Shown here one piece after another: positions 54,260 through 63,992 of a stretch of 64,000 nucleotides of DNA. Both the position numbers and the translations under genes were made by a program. The stretch comes from Actinacidiphila acididurans (GTDB taxonomy: Bacteria > Actinomycetota > Actinomycetes > Streptomycetales > Streptomycetaceae). The notes beneath the pieces were generated by a model that was given only the letters and a program-made list of their open reading frames with translations, was not told the DNA's origin and did not search any database. The DNA lies in NCBI RefSeq assembly GCF_016918855.1, contig NZ_JADKYB010000006.1, positions 62,001 through 126,000 on the forward strand, given 5' to 3'. The stretch's first letter is position 1. Each line of letters begins with the position of its first letter.

Positions 54260-56053
54260 TCACTGTCCCCTGACCGGCTGCCCGTCCGTGGCGTTCACCA
54301 CCGTGCGGTCGCCCAGCGGCTGGGCGAGGTGCACCGACGCGGTGAACTGGCGGGCGATCATGGGGCACATCTGCTGTGTGCCCGTGTTCTTGGGCGTGGC
54401 CGTCACCGTCACCCGTACGGAGTCGGCCGACTCGGCCGCCGTCGCCTTGTAGGTGTCGCACTCCCCGCCCCAGAAGGTGAGGGTGAGAGTGGTGCCCGCG
54501 GCCCGGTAGCCGGTCACCGGGATGTGCTGCGGCGCCTTCGGGTCGGCCGGCATCCCGGGGTCGGGCAGCCGCGGGCCGCCCGGGTTCACGGGAGCACCGG
54601 GGTTCACGGGTGCGCCCGGCGACGCGGGGGCGGAGGGGGCGCTCTGACCCGGCGCGCTCTGACCAGGGCTGCTCTGCCCGGGGCCGCCCATGCCCGGGCC
54701 GCCGGTCGAGGGGCTACCGGTGGCGATGTACGACGGGTCCACCGCGGTCTGCGCCACCACCGAGGTACGGGCCACTCCGGCCGGAGCGGTGTCGAACAGC
54801 CAGGCCGGCACCAGCGCCTGCGTGCCCGAGACGAACTCCGCCGCCAGCCCGAACGACGCCCCGCGCACCTGCACCGGGTGGCCGTTGCCGGGAACGCACG
54901 GCAGGGTCCGCGGCAGCGTCCGGTCCTGCCCGGGCACGGTCGGCGTCGCCTGCGGCTGTGCGAGGCCCTGCCCGCCGTGCATCGGCACCACGCAGTTCGC
55001 GAGGCCGTGGTCCGGGACCGGCCCCGGAAGCCGGGCGCTGAGCTGCAGATACGCGCCGGCGGCGCTGATCACCGGGTAGTCGTCGCCCTTGGCCAGCGGC
55101 GCCAGGCGCCCGTACCCCAGGGCGATCGTGCCGTCCGGGCCGATCTCCAGCTGGGTGGTCCAGCCATGCGTGGGCAGGCCGCCCACCACCGGATCGGCGG
55201 TCACCAGCCGCATCGACCCCACGGTCTGCGCGGCGTCCACCCGCGCCCCGGACAACCCAAGTGCGGCCAGCACCGGCGCCGCCGCCTGCCGCGCATGCTG
55301 CTCGTCCACCGGGGCGGAGCCGCCCGGACCCGGCGAGGGCGCGACCGGCATCACCGGCACGGAGACCGTGCCCGGCAACGAGGGCGTGGCGCCGGGGTGA
55401 CCGGTGACGGCGGTCGTGGCCGTCGTACCCGTCCCGGTGGAACTCGTGCTCGACGTGCTGCCCGACGCGTTGCCCGCCGGGCCGCTGTCCGGGCGCGCGC
55501 CGATGACGGGCGACCCGGCGCGGGTGTACGACCAGGTGCCGGCCGCGCCCTTGTCGACCAGCAGCGCGGGTCCCTGCTTCGGCGGCGCGACCTGCCAGGA
55601 GCCGGCCGAGGAGGTGATGGCGCCGGTCATGCCCAGCGCGTCGGCGAGCTTGCGCACCGCGTCCTGGCTCACAGCGTCCGGCCGGTAGACCGGGGCGTGC
55701 TTCGGGCCCTGCGGGAGGGTGCCGGTCAGCCGGTACGCGGCGCCGCCGGCGGGGGCGGAATCCGTGGAGCCGCCGCCCGGCGCCGGTACGTCCGGGCCGG
55801 CGATGCGCAGCGGGGCGGGCCCGCCGCTGCCGGAGCCGCCGTCCGCGGCCGCCCACCAGGCGCCGCCGCCTCCGGCCAGCAGCACGGCCGCGGCCACCGC
55901 GGCGATCGTCAGCCGGGGCCCGCGGCGGCGCCCCTGCCGTTCACCCTGCTCCGCCGCCGTATCCGCGCCGGACTCCGCCACCACCGGGCCGTCGGTGCCC
56001 GCTGCTCCGCCGGTCCGCTCGCCGGCGCGGCCTTCGTCGTGCTCGCTGCTCAC
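54260..56053 (-). CDS. Large membrane-anchored, Pro/Ser/Gly-rich secreted-domain protein
   Basis: 597 residues. A charged cytoplasmic head (1-47), one membrane helix (about 48-70), then a large extracellular part. It includes a YRLTGTLPQGPKHAPVYR/ VRKLADALGMTG region (about 105-145), which recalls anti-sigma or RsiX-like lipoproteins, a Ser/Thr-rich linker (190-215), and a globular region (245-430). A repetitive Pro/Gly/Ser segment (SPGQSAPGQSAPSAP, GAPVNPGAPVNPG) follows, then a final domain with paired Cys. Streptomycetes have an equivalent next to erpA. No enzyme motif is visible. GTG 56053 is the start. Confidence 0.8.
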   Translation of the reverse strand: MSSEHDEGRAGERTGGAAGTDGPVVAESGADTAAEQGERQGRRRGPRLTIAAVAAAVLLAGGGGAWWAAADGGSGSGGPAPLRIAGPDVPAPGGGSTDSAPAGGAAYRLTGTLPQGPKHAPVYRPDAVSQDAVRKLADALGMTGAITSSAGSWQVAPPKQGPALLVDKGAAGTWSYTRAGSPVIGARPDSGPAGNASGSTSSTSSTGTGTTATTAVTGHPGATPSLPGTVSVPVMPVAPSPGPGGSAPVDEQHARQAAAPVLAALGLSGARVDAAQTVGSMRLVTADPVVGGLPTHGWTTQLEIGPDGTIALGYGRLAPLAKGDDYPVISAAGAYLQLSARLPGPVPDHGLANCVVPMHGGQGLAQPQATPTVPGQDRTLPRTLPCVPGNGHPVQVRGASFGLAAEFVSGTQALVPAWLFDTAPAGVARTSVVAQTAVDPSYIATGSPSTGGPGMGGPGQSSPGQSAPGQSAPSAPASPGAPVNPGAPVNPGGPRLPDPGMPADPKAPQHIPVTGYRAAGTTLTLTFWGGECDTYKATAAESADSVRVTVTATPKNTGTQQMCPMIARQFTASVHLAQPLGDRTVVNATDGQPVRGQ

Positions 56054-56282
56054 CGTCGTGCTCCTTCGGCTTGCTCACCGCTCGGTGTCGCTCGGTGCCG
56101 ATGAGACGCGGCGGGCCCCGAACCGGTTCCACCCGGGCCGGCAAGGGACTGGAGCCGGACCGAAGCCGGACCGGAGCGGGATGCCGTACCGGGAGGCCGC
56201 GGCGGGACGGCGTCAGCGTTCGCCCGCTCGGATTACCTCGCCCAGGTGAATTTCGGGGCGTGTCGGGCAGCGCGGACCGGGC

Positions 56283-56510
56283 TCACTCCCCGTACTCGGC
56301 CATCTCGTCCACCACATGGGCGGAGGCCGCCGGCACGGTGACGCCGTGCAGGCCCGCCGGCGTGACCGGGGTCGGCTCCCGGCGCGCGGGCGTGCGCCAG
56401 CGCGCTGCCATCCGCCGGCAGTCGCCGATCAACTGCTCCAGCGACTCCGGTTCGCCCGGTGCGGAGGAGGGGACAGAGGAGAGGACACCAAGGGGACGTA
56501 CAGCACTCAT
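56283..56510 (-). CDS. Small hypothetical protein
   Basis: 75 residues: MSAVRPLGVLSSVPSSAPGEPESLEQLIGDCRRMAARWRTPARREPTPV, ending VVDEMAEYGE. The middle (SLEQLIGDCRRMAARW) suggests one amphipathic helix. A GGTCGGAAGC stretch precedes ATG 56510. Codon use agrees with a real gene but the product is short and I know no family. It lies in a divergent position to the PfkB kinase. Confidence 0.6.
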   Translation of the reverse strand: MSAVRPLGVLSSVPSSAPGEPESLEQLIGDCRRMAARWRTPARREPTPVTPAGLHGVTVPAASAHVVDEMAEYGE

Positions 56511-56710
56511 GCTTCCGACCCTAGGCAGCCGATGCGGAGGGGGTAAGGCCTACTATCGGGTAGTTTCGCCGTGCCCCCGTATCACCCACCGGGTAGCGTG
56601 GGCGGTCCGTGCCGTCCCGCTGTCCCCGCCGTGCCGTCCTGCCCTGCCGTTCGGCCGGCCCGTCCCCGCCGCCCGCCCCCACCGACCCCCGGTCCCAGGA
56701 GCCAGCCACC

Positions 56711-57694
56711 GTGCGTATCGCCGTCACCGGATCCATCGCCACCGACCACCTGATGAACTTCCCCGGCCGGTTCGCCGACCAGTTCGTGGCCGATCAACTG
56801 CACAACGTCTCGCTGTCCTTCCTGGTCGACTCCCTCGACGTGCGCCGCGGCGGGGTCGGGGCGAACATCGCCTTCGGCATGGGCCAGCTCGGCGTCCGCC
56901 CGGTCCTGGTCGGCGCCGCCGGCAACGACTTCGGCGAGTACCGGGCCTGGCTGGAGCGGCACGGCGTGGACACCGCGTCCGTACGGATCTCCGAGGTGCT
57001 GCACACCGCCCGCTTCATCTGCACCACCGACGCCGACCACAACCAGATCGGCTCCTTCTACACCGGCGCCATGAGCGAGGCGCGGCTGATCGAGCTCCAG
57101 CACGTGGCCGAGCGGATCGGCGGCCTGGACCTGGTCTCCATCGGCGCCGACGACCCCGAGGCGATGCTGCGGCACACCGAGGAGTGCCGCACCCGCGGCA
57201 TCCCGTTCGCCGCCGACTTCTCCCAGCAGATCGCCCGCATGGACGGCGAGGACATCCGGATACTGCTGGACGGCGCCGCCTACCTGTTCAGCAACGAGTA
57301 CGAGAAGGGTCTGATCGAGACCAAGACCGGCTGGACCGCGGCGGAGATCCTGGACCGGGTCGGCACCCGGGTCACCACCCTGGGCGCCCAGGGCGTGCGG
57401 GTCGAGCGCAAGGGCGAGCCGGCCATCGAGGTCGGCTGCCCCGAGGAGGACGCCAAGGTCGACCCGACCGGGGTCGGCGACGCCTTCCGGGCCGGCTTCC
57501 TGTCCGGCCTGGCCTGGGGCGTCTCCCTGGAACGCGCCGCCCAGACCGGCTGCATGCTGGCCACCCTGGTCATCGAGACCCTGGGCACCCAGGAGTACGA
57601 GCTGCGCCGCGCCCACTTCCTGGAGCGCTTCACCAAGGCGTACGGCGACACCGCCGCGCAGGAGGTCAAGCTGCACCTCGGCGCCTCCGACTGA
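56711..57694 (+). CDS. PfkB-family carbohydrate/nucleoside kinase
   Basis: 327 residues. It starts VRIAVTGSIATDHLMNFPGRFADQFV, with RRGGVGANIAFGMGQLG (PfkB signature 1 region) and KVDPTGVGDAFRAGFLSGLAWG (signature 2; catalytic Asp near 260; the usual GAGD is GVGD). The sequence resembles the adenosine-kinase-like group of actinobacteria more than ribokinase. AGGAG is nine bases before GTG 56711. No pathway partner is adjacent; it converges on the cysteine desulfurase gene. Confidence 0.92.
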   Translation: MRIAVTGSIATDHLMNFPGRFADQFVADQLHNVSLSFLVDSLDVRRGGVGANIAFGMGQLGVRPVLVGAAGNDFGEYRAWLERHGVDTASVRISEVLHTARFICTTDADHNQIGSFYTGAMSEARLIELQHVAERIGGLDLVSIGADDPEAMLRHTEECRTRGIPFAADFSQQIARMDGEDIRILLDGAAYLFSNEYEKGLIETKTGWTAAEILDRVGTRVTTLGAQGVRVERKGEPAIEVGCPEEDAKVDPTGVGDAFRAGFLSGLAWGVSLERAAQTGCMLATLVIETLGTQEYELRRAHFLERFTKAYGDTAAQEVKLHLGASD

Positions 57695-57747
57695 CCGGGC
57701 CCCACCGGCCGCACCCCGTACGGCCCGTTCCGTACCGCCCGGGTCCC

Positions 57748-59154
57748 TCACACGCGGCGCCGCACCACATACGCGGTGCCGCGTGGCGCCGGGCGCTCCC
57801 CCACGTACTCCTGCGCGCGCATCTCGCACCACACCGGGATGTCCAGCCGGGCCGCCTCGTCGTCGGACAGGACGGTCACCAGCCCGCCGACCGGCACCCG
57901 GCCGATCTCCCGGGCCAGGTCGATGACCGGGATCGGGCAGCGCTTGCCGAGCGAGTCGACCACCAGCTCCGCCAACTCCTCGGCCTCGCCGCCCGTTCCC
58001 GGCCCGGCAGCCGTCTGCGGCGCACCGGCCGGCGCGCCTGTCGACACCGTCACGTGCTCCCGTACCTGCGCGACCACCCCCGGCAGCACGTCGAGGAAGC
58101 GCTCCACCTCCTCCCGGGCGGTGCCCGGCGGCAGCGACACCCGCACATTGCCCTCGGACAGCACGCCCATGGCCTTGAGCACATGGCTCGGCGTCAGGGT
58201 GCTGGACGTGCACGATGACCCGGAGGAGACCGAGAAGCCGGCCCGGTCCAGGGCGGTCAGCAGCGCCTCGCCGTCCACGTACAGGCAGGAGAATGTCACC
58301 AGGTGCGGCAGCCGCAGCCGGTCGTGGCCCACCACTTCGGTGTCCGGGACCAGGTGCGGCACCCGGGACCGGATCAGGGCCACGAGTTCGGACAGCCGCG
58401 CGGCCTCGGCGTCGGCCTCGGCCCGCACCGCGCGCAGCGACGCGGCCGCCGCCACGATCGCCGGCAGGTTCTCGAAGCCGGGCGAGCGGCCCGACTCCCG
58501 TTCGTCGGCGGGCTCCTGGGGCGCGTACCGCACTCCCTTGCGCACCGCGAGCAGTCCGACCCCGGACGGTCCGCCCCATTTGTGGGCACTTGCGGCCAGC
58601 AATGACCACGGCCCGTCCACCGGGCCCCAGGCCAGTGACTGCGCCGCGTCCACCAGCAGCGGCACCCCCGACGCCCGGCAGACGTCGGCCACTTCGGCCA
58701 CCGGCTGCACCGTACCCACCTCGTGGTTGGCCGACTGGAGGCAGGCCAGCGCGGTGTCCGGGCGCAGTGCGGCCGCGAAGTCCGCGGCGGCCACCCGCCC
58801 GGTACGGTCCACGCCCACGGACGTGACGTCGTACGGCTCCGCCGCGTGCAGCACCGCCGAGTGCTCCACCGCGGACAGCGCCAAGTGCCGTCCGGTCCGG
58901 CGGCGCCCGGTCATCGCCCCGGCCACCGCGGAGTGCAGCGCCCGGGTCCCCGAAGGAGTGAAGACGAGTTCGTCGGGACGGCAGCCGGCCAACTCCGCGG
59001 CGGCCTCGCGGGAGGCGTCCAGCAGCAGCCGCGCGCGGCGGCCCTCGCGGTAGAGACGGGCCGGGTCGGCCCATCCCTCGTCCAGCGCCGCGGCCAGTGC
59101 CTGACGGGCGACGGGGTGCAGCGGAGCGGCCGAAGCCATGTCGAAATAGGACAC
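57748..59154 (-). CDS. Cysteine desulfurase fused to a TusA/SirA sulfurtransferase domain
   Basis: 468 residues. The N-terminal ~375 are an IscS/NifS-type PLP enzyme: LEADPT-like ELVFTPSGTRALHSAV, HSAVLHAAEPYDV, LLVDAAQSLAWGP, PLP lysine Lys192 in AASAHKWGGPSGVG, and the active-site Cys in SVSSGSSCTSSTLTPSHVL. A linker (about 375-395) leads to a TusA domain with its catalytic Cys in VDSLGKRCPIPVIDLA. The desulfurase would pass persulphide directly to the TusA part for sulphur relay (tRNA thiolation or cofactors). GTG 59154 is the start; it is divergent from ctaC. Confidence 0.93.
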   Translation of the reverse strand: MSYFDMASAAPLHPVARQALAAALDEGWADPARLYREGRRARLLLDASREAAAELAGCRPDELVFTPSGTRALHSAVAGAMTGRRRTGRHLALSAVEHSAVLHAAEPYDVTSVGVDRTGRVAAADFAAALRPDTALACLQSANHEVGTVQPVAEVADVCRASGVPLLVDAAQSLAWGPVDGPWSLLAASAHKWGGPSGVGLLAVRKGVRYAPQEPADERESGRSPGFENLPAIVAAAASLRAVRAEADAEAARLSELVALIRSRVPHLVPDTEVVGHDRLRLPHLVTFSCLYVDGEALLTALDRAGFSVSSGSSCTSSTLTPSHVLKAMGVLSEGNVRVSLPPGTAREEVERFLDVLPGVVAQVREHVTVSTGAPAGAPQTAAGPGTGGEAEELAELVVDSLGKRCPIPVIDLAREIGRVPVGGLVTVLSDDEAARLDIPVWCEMRAQEYVGERPAPRGTAYVVRRRV

Positions 59155-59390
59155 GTCTGCACGCTACAACCTGCCCGTTCACGGCGTCGGACGGCAGCCG
59201 GAACGCCGCATTCCATCCCTTCGGGGTGGGGCCCGGCGCGTTGGCCCCCCTGGCCGCACGACCCCAAAAAGCGTCCAGTAGGGTTTGGTCCGCATAAACA
59301 TCCACACCTGTTGTCCGCGCGCGGGCCGACCGACCAGCAGACGGCCGGAACACTCGTAACGCGCGGGCGAGACTCTCGGGAAGGCGCTAC

Positions 59391-60383
59391 GTGAGTCCCA
59401 ACGGCTCCGACCTCCCCCGCCGCCACAAGGGCGTGGGGGGTAACCCCACGTCGCGGCGCCCGGCACGGCGATGGCTGCCGCGGGCGCTGGCCGCGGGCCT
59501 GGTCCTGGCGACCGCCACTGGCTGCTCGTACAAGGACTATCCCCGGCTGGGCATGCCCAGTCCGGCCACGCAAGAGGCACCGCGCATCCTTGCCCTGTGG
59601 CAGGGGTCCTGGGCCGCGGCACTGGCCACCGGCGTGCTCGTCTGGGGCCTGATTCTGTGGAGCGTGATCTTCCACCGGCGCAGCCGGACCAAGATCGAGG
59701 TCCCGCCGCAGACCCGCTACAACATGCCTCTTGAGGCCCTGTACACGATCGTTCCGATCCTCGTGATCGCGGTGCTCTTCTACTTCACCGCCCGGGACGA
59801 GTCCAAGCTGCTGGACACCTCCAAGAAGCCGCAGCACGTGGTCAACGTGGTCGGCTTCCAGTGGAGCTGGGGCTTCAACTACGTCGAGAACGTGGACGGC
59901 AACCCGGCGACCGGAGCCACGGTGCCGCCGAACCTGTCCTCGATCCCGTCGAACAAGCTGGACTTCACCCCCGGCGACGAGGGCGTCTACGACGTCGGCA
60001 CCCCCGCCAGCAAGGACCCGGACACCGGCCTTCCCGGCCCGGTGCTGTGGCTGCCCGAGGGCCAGTCCGTTCGGTTCGTCCTCACTTCGCGCGATGTCAT
60101 CCACTCCTTCTGGGTCATTCCGTTCCTGATGAAGATGGACGTCATCCCCGGCCACACCAACGTCTTCCAGGTGACGCCGAACAAGATCGGTGACTTCAAG
60201 GGCAAGTGCGCCGAGCTGTGCGGTCAGGACCACTCCCGCATGCTGTTCAACGTCAAGGTCGTGACGCCGCAGCAGTACGAGCAGCACCTCAAGGACCTGG
60301 CGGCGAAGGGTCAGACGGGTTACATCCCGGCCGGCATTGCCACCACGGGCAACGCGAAGAACTCGGAGCCCAAGACCACATGA
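59391..60383 (+). CDS. ctaC: Cytochrome c oxidase subunit II
   Basis: 330 residues. A lipoprotein-type signal (VLATATGC, Cys near 46) and two membrane helices (about 70-95, 117-137) precede the extracellular CuA domain. The CuA ligands are His (VIHSFWVIP) and [12 protein letters not shown] (two Cys, one Glu carbonyl, His, Met). It receives electrons from the actinobacterial bcc complex in the supercomplex. Its stop overlaps the ctaD ATG by four bases (ATGA, 60380-60383). Confidence 0.97.
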   Translation: MSPNGSDLPRRHKGVGGNPTSRRPARRWLPRALAAGLVLATATGCSYKDYPRLGMPSPATQEAPRILALWQGSWAAALATGVLVWGLILWSVIFHRRSRTKIEVPPQTRYNMPLEALYTIVPILVIAVLFYFTARDESKLLDTSKKPQHVVNVVGFQWSWGFNYVENVDGNPATGATVPPNLSSIPSNKLDFTPGDEGVYDVGTPASKDPDTGLPGPVLWLPEGQSVRFVLTSRDVIHSFWVIPFLMKMDVIPGHTNVFQVTPNKIGDFKGKCAELCGQDHSRMLFNVKVVTPQQYEQHLKDLAAKGQTGYIPAGIATTGNAKNSEPKTT

Positions 60384-62122
60384 GTATTCTCAACGAACCT
60401 CAGGGCGCGGCTCCGGCCGACGACTCCTACGAGGACGAAATCCCGGCCCAGCGCAAGAAGCCCGGCTCCTTGGTCGTGTCGTGGCTGAGCACCACCGACC
60501 ACAAGACCATCGGCACCCTGTACCTGGTCACCTCGTTCGGCTTCTTCCTCATCGGCGGCGTGATGGCGCTGATGATGCGCGCCGAACTCGCCCGCCCGGG
60601 CAACCAGTTCCTGTCGAACGAGCAGTTCAACCAGGCGTTCACGATGCACGGCACCGTGATGCTGCTGATGTTCGCGACCCCGCTGTTCGCCGGCTTCACC
60701 AACTGGATCATGCCGCTGCAGATCGGCGCGCCCGATGTGGCGTTCCCGCGGCTGAACATGTTCGCCTACTGGCTGTACCTGTTCGGCTCGCTGATCGCGG
60801 TCGGCGGCTTCCTCACTCCGCAGGGCGCCGCGGACTTCGGCTGGTTCGCCTACTCGCCGCTGTCGGACGCGGTCCGCTCGCCGGGCGTCGGCGCCGACAT
60901 GTGGATCATGGGTCTGGCGCTGTCCGGCTTCGGCACCATCCTCGGCGCGGTCAACTTCATCACCACGATCATCTGCATGCGCGCTCCCGGCATGACCATG
61001 TTCCGCATGCCGATCTTCTGCTGGAACGTGCTGCTGACCGCGGTGCTGGTGCTGCTCGCCTTCCCCGTGCTGGCCGCCGCGCTGCTCTGCCTGGAGGCAG
61101 ACCGAAAATTCGGGGCACATGTCTTCGACGCGGCAAACGGCGGAGCATTGCTGTGGCAACACCTCTTCTGGTTCTTCGGCCATCCAGAGGTGTACATCAT
61201 CGCCCTACCATTCTTCGGCATCATTTCCGAGGTCATCCCGGTCTTCGCCCGCAAGCCGATGTTCGGCTACATCGGCCTGGTCGCGGCGACCATCTCCATC
61301 GCCGGCCTGTCCGTGACGGTGTGGGCGCACCACATGTACGTCACCGGTGGTGTACTGCTGCCGTTCTTCTCCTTCATGACCTTCCTGATCGCGGTCCCGA
61401 CCGGTGTGAAGTTCTTCAACTGGATCGGCACCATGTGGAAGGGCTCACTGAGCTTCGAGACACCGATGCTGTGGGCCATCGGCTTCCTGATCACCTTCAC
61501 CTTCGGTGGTCTGACCGGTGTGATCCTGGCCGCGCCGCCGCTGGACTTCCACGTCTCCGACTCCTACTTCGTGGTGGCGCACTTCCACTACGTGGTGTTC
61601 GGCACCGTGGTGTTCGCGATGTTCGCCGGCTTCCACTTCTGGTGGCCGAAGATGACCGGCAAGATGCTGGACGAGCGGCTCGGCAAGATCACCTTCTGGA
61701 CGCTGTTCTTCGGCTTCCACGGCACCTTCCTGGTGCAGCACTGGCTGGGCGCCGAGGGCATGCCGCGCCGGTACGCCGACTACCTGGCGGCCGACGGCTT
61801 CACCACCCTGAACACCGTCTCCACCATCAGCTCCTTCCTGCTGGGCCTGTCGATCCTGCCGTTCCTCTACAACGTCTGGAAGACCGCCAAGTACGGCAAG
61901 AAGGTCGAGGTGGACGACCCGTGGGGCTACGGCCGCTCGCTGGAGTGGGCGACCTCCTGCCCGCCGCCGCGGCACAACTTCCTCACGCTGCCCCGTATCC
62001 GCTCCGAATCCCCGGCGTTCGACCTGCACCACCCGGAGATCGCCGCGGCTGACGCCCTGGTCGCCAGCGGTGCGAGCACCGCCTCGCTGACCGGCGCGGA
62101 CGACAAGGAGGGCCGGGCGTGA
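60380..62122 (+). CDS. ctaD: Cytochrome c oxidase subunit I (aa3 type)
   Basis: 580 residues with twelve membrane helices. Haem and copper ligands include [12 protein letters not shown] (low-spin haem His), [14 protein letters not shown] (CuB His and the cross-linked Tyr), WAHHMY (CuB His pair) and AHFHYV (haem a3/low-spin His). It reduces O2 and pumps protons. Starts at ATG 60380, overlapping ctaC, and overlaps ctaF (GTGA). A 43-codon stretch (61097-61225, residues 240-282) uses rare A/T-ending codons (GCA, CGA, AAA, CTA, CCA, CAT, ATT), quite unlike the rest of the gene. Confidence 0.98.
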   Translation: MSILNEPQGAAPADDSYEDEIPAQRKKPGSLVVSWLSTTDHKTIGTLYLVTSFGFFLIGGVMALMMRAELARPGNQFLSNEQFNQAFTMHGTVMLLMFATPLFAGFTNWIMPLQIGAPDVAFPRLNMFAYWLYLFGSLIAVGGFLTPQGAADFGWFAYSPLSDAVRSPGVGADMWIMGLALSGFGTILGAVNFITTIICMRAPGMTMFRMPIFCWNVLLTAVLVLLAFPVLAAALLCLEADRKFGAHVFDAANGGALLWQHLFWFFGHPEVYIIALPFFGIISEVIPVFARKPMFGYIGLVAATISIAGLSVTVWAHHMYVTGGVLLPFFSFMTFLIAVPTGVKFFNWIGTMWKGSLSFETPMLWAIGFLITFTFGGLTGVILAAPPLDFHVSDSYFVVAHFHYVVFGTVVFAMFAGFHFWWPKMTGKMLDERLGKITFWTLFFGFHGTFLVQHWLGAEGMPRRYADYLAADGFTTLNTVSTISSFLLGLSILPFLYNVWKTAKYGKKVEVDDPWGYGRSLEWATSCPPPRHNFLTLPRIRSESPAFDLHHPEIAAADALVASGASTASLTGADDKEGRA

Positions 62123-62517
62123 AGCTCCAAGGCAAGATGTTCGGCGGCCTCGCCGTCTTCATCCTGGCCGCCGCCGTCGTCTACGGCTTCTGGTCCAAGG
62201 AGGCGGTGGGCACCACCGCGCTGATCCTGGCCTTCTGCATGTGCACCATGATCGGCTTCTACCTGGCGTTCACCGCCCGGCGGGCCGACAACGGGCCGCA
62301 GGACCGGGAGAACGCGGACATCGCCGACGACGCCGGTGAGGTCGGTTTCTTCAGCCCGCACAGCTGGCAGCCGCTGATGCTGGCGGCCGGCGGCTCGCTC
62401 GCCTTCCTCGGCATCATCTTCGGCTGGTGGCTGCTGTTCTTCGGCCTGCCGGTGATACTGATGGGCGTGTGGGGCTGGGTCTTCGAGTACTACCACGGCG
62501 AGAACCGCACCCAGTGA
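62119..62517 (+). CDS. ctaF: Cytochrome c oxidase subunit IV (actinobacterial type)
   Basis: 132 residues with four membrane helices: 5-24 ([17 protein letters not shown]), about 30-52, about 85-105 and 107-125. The soluble loop ([32 protein letters not shown]) is typical of the actinobacterial subunit IV. GTG 62119 overlaps the ctaD stop by four bases. It is the last gene of the cta operon; a hairpin follows. Confidence 0.95.
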   Translation: MKLQGKMFGGLAVFILAAAVVYGFWSKEAVGTTALILAFCMCTMIGFYLAFTARRADNGPQDRENADIADDAGEVGFFSPHSWQPLMLAAGGSLAFLGIIFGWWLLFFGLPVILMGVWGWVFEYYHGENRTQ

Positions 62518-62543
62518 TCCGATAGGCACCACGCGGTACCGCC

Positions 62544-62586
62544 GAGGGGGGGGCGGGGACTCCGGCTATGTCCCGGCCCGCCCCTC
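62544..62586 (+). terminator. Terminator hairpin after the cta operon
   Basis: GAGGGGGGGGCGGG (62544 onward) can pair with CCCGCCCCTC (62577-62586). Located 27 bp past the ctaF stop and before the L,D-transpeptidase start. Confidence 0.5.
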
Positions 62587-62642
62587 GCTCGTTCGTACGC
62601 GCTCGCCGCGCGGAACCGGCCCGCCGTTCCTAGCGTGAGCGC

Positions 62643-63992
62643 ATGAGCCACTCATCCATAGCCAACCGGCGCCGCCGGATGACCGTGCTGCGCTGCGCAC
62701 TGATGCTGGCGCCGCTCGCGGCGGCGCTCAGCGCGTGCAACGACGGGAACCCGCTCGCGGCGTCTCCTTACGACGCCCAGGCCACCATCGCCTACGGAAC
62801 CTCGTCCGGCGGGAAGGCGGACCCGAACAAGCCGCTGGAAATCACCCTGAAGGACGATGGTGCCAAGATCACCGACGTCACCGCCACCGACGCGAGCGGC
62901 CGCTGGGTGCGCGGCGAACTCAGTGCCGACGGACGCCGCTGGCACTCCACCGCCCCGCTCGCCGCCGGCGTCCACTACACCGTCCGGGTGAGCACCGAGG
63001 ACTCGGACGGCCACCCCGGGCGCAAGGTCAGCGGCTTCGACACCACATCGGTCCGCGGCGCCGGGCTGCACGTCACCTTCGGCCCGAAGGGCGGCACCTA
63101 CGGAGTGGGCCAGCCGGTCACCGCCACCCTCAGCGCCCCGGTCAAGGACCCGGCCGCCCGCGCCGCCGTGGAGTCCAACCTGCACGTCACCTCGGCGCCG
63201 CAGGCGGCCCAGGGCTCCTGGTACTGGGTGGACGACAAGACCCTGCACTATCGGCCCAGCCAGTACTGGCCCGCGCACGCCACGATCACGGCCAGCTCGA
63301 CCCTCAGCGGCGTCCTGGTCAAGAACGGGCTGTACGGGAGCGCCGACAAGCCGCTGACCGTGCACACCGGGGACCGTATCGAGGCGATCACCGACGCCGG
63401 CAGCCACGAGATGACGTTCAAGGACGACGGCAAGGTAGTCCGGACCATGCCCGTCACCACCGGCAAGCCCGGCTTCGACACCCGCAACGGCACCAAGGTC
63501 GTGCTGGAGAAGGAGCAGTTCGTGCAGATGCGCAGCGCGACGGTGGGCATAGCCGCCGGCAGCTCCGACTCGTACGACCTGCCCGTCTACTGGGCCGTCC
63601 GGGTGACATGGAGCGGCGAGTACGTGCACGCGGCGCCCTGGTCCCAGGGATCCCAGGGGTATGCCAACGTCAGTCACGGCTGCACCGGCATGAGCACCGC
63701 CAACGCCGAATGGCTCTTCGAGCACGTCCAGCCCGGCGACATCGTCAAGGTCGTGAACAGCGACGGCCCCACCATGACGCCCTTCGACAACGGCTTCGGC
63801 GACTGGAACCTCACCTGGTCCCAGTGGAAGCAGGGCAGCGCCCTTGCGGGCGGCGGGGGCGGCGTCACGCCCAAGCTCCCCGCTCCCGGCAGCGGCTCCG
63901 ACTCCGGCGGCGGCCAGACCAGCATCGGGGACCAGGAGCAGGAGCCCCATCTGCCCTCCGACCCGGCCCGGCTGCGCCCCGAGGCCGCCTGA
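62643..63992 (+). CDS. L,D-transpeptidase lipoprotein (Ig-like plus YkuD)
   Basis: 449 residues. The signal ends in a lipobox (AALSAC, Cys near 31), anchoring the protein outside. Ig-like domains (about 50-250; PLEITLKDDGAKITDVTATDASGRWVRGEL, FGPKGGTYGVGQPVTATLSAPV) precede the YkuD catalytic domain (about 255-385) with SHGCTGMS (His345, Cys347) and YVHAAPWSQ. It forms 3-3 crosslinks in peptidoglycan. The C-terminal ~60 residues are a Gly/Ser-rich tail. It follows the cta operon but has its own start and upstream hairpin. The ATG is 62643. Confidence 0.95.
   Translation: MSHSSIANRRRRMTVLRCALMLAPLAAALSACNDGNPLAASPYDAQATIAYGTSSGGKADPNKPLEITLKDDGAKITDVTATDASGRWVRGELSADGRRWHSTAPLAAGVHYTVRVSTEDSDGHPGRKVSGFDTTSVRGAGLHVTFGPKGGTYGVGQPVTATLSAPVKDPAARAAVESNLHVTSAPQAAQGSWYWVDDKTLHYRPSQYWPAHATITASSTLSGVLVKNGLYGSADKPLTVHTGDRIEAITDAGSHEMTFKDDGKVVRTMPVTTGKPGFDTRNGTKVVLEKEQFVQMRSATVGIAAGSSDSYDLPVYWAVRVTWSGEYVHAAPWSQGSQGYANVSHGCTGMSTANAEWLFEHVQPGDIVKVVNSDGPTMTPFDNGFGDWNLTWSQWKQGSALAGGGGGVTPKLPAPGSGSDSGGGQTSIGDQEQEPHLPSDPARLRPEAA

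Noticed and set aside
54260..56053. Horizontal-transfer origin for the large Pro/Gly-rich protein
   Set aside because: Its composition follows from low-complexity linkers; GC and codon use match the neighbours and the locus is the usual one next to erpA.
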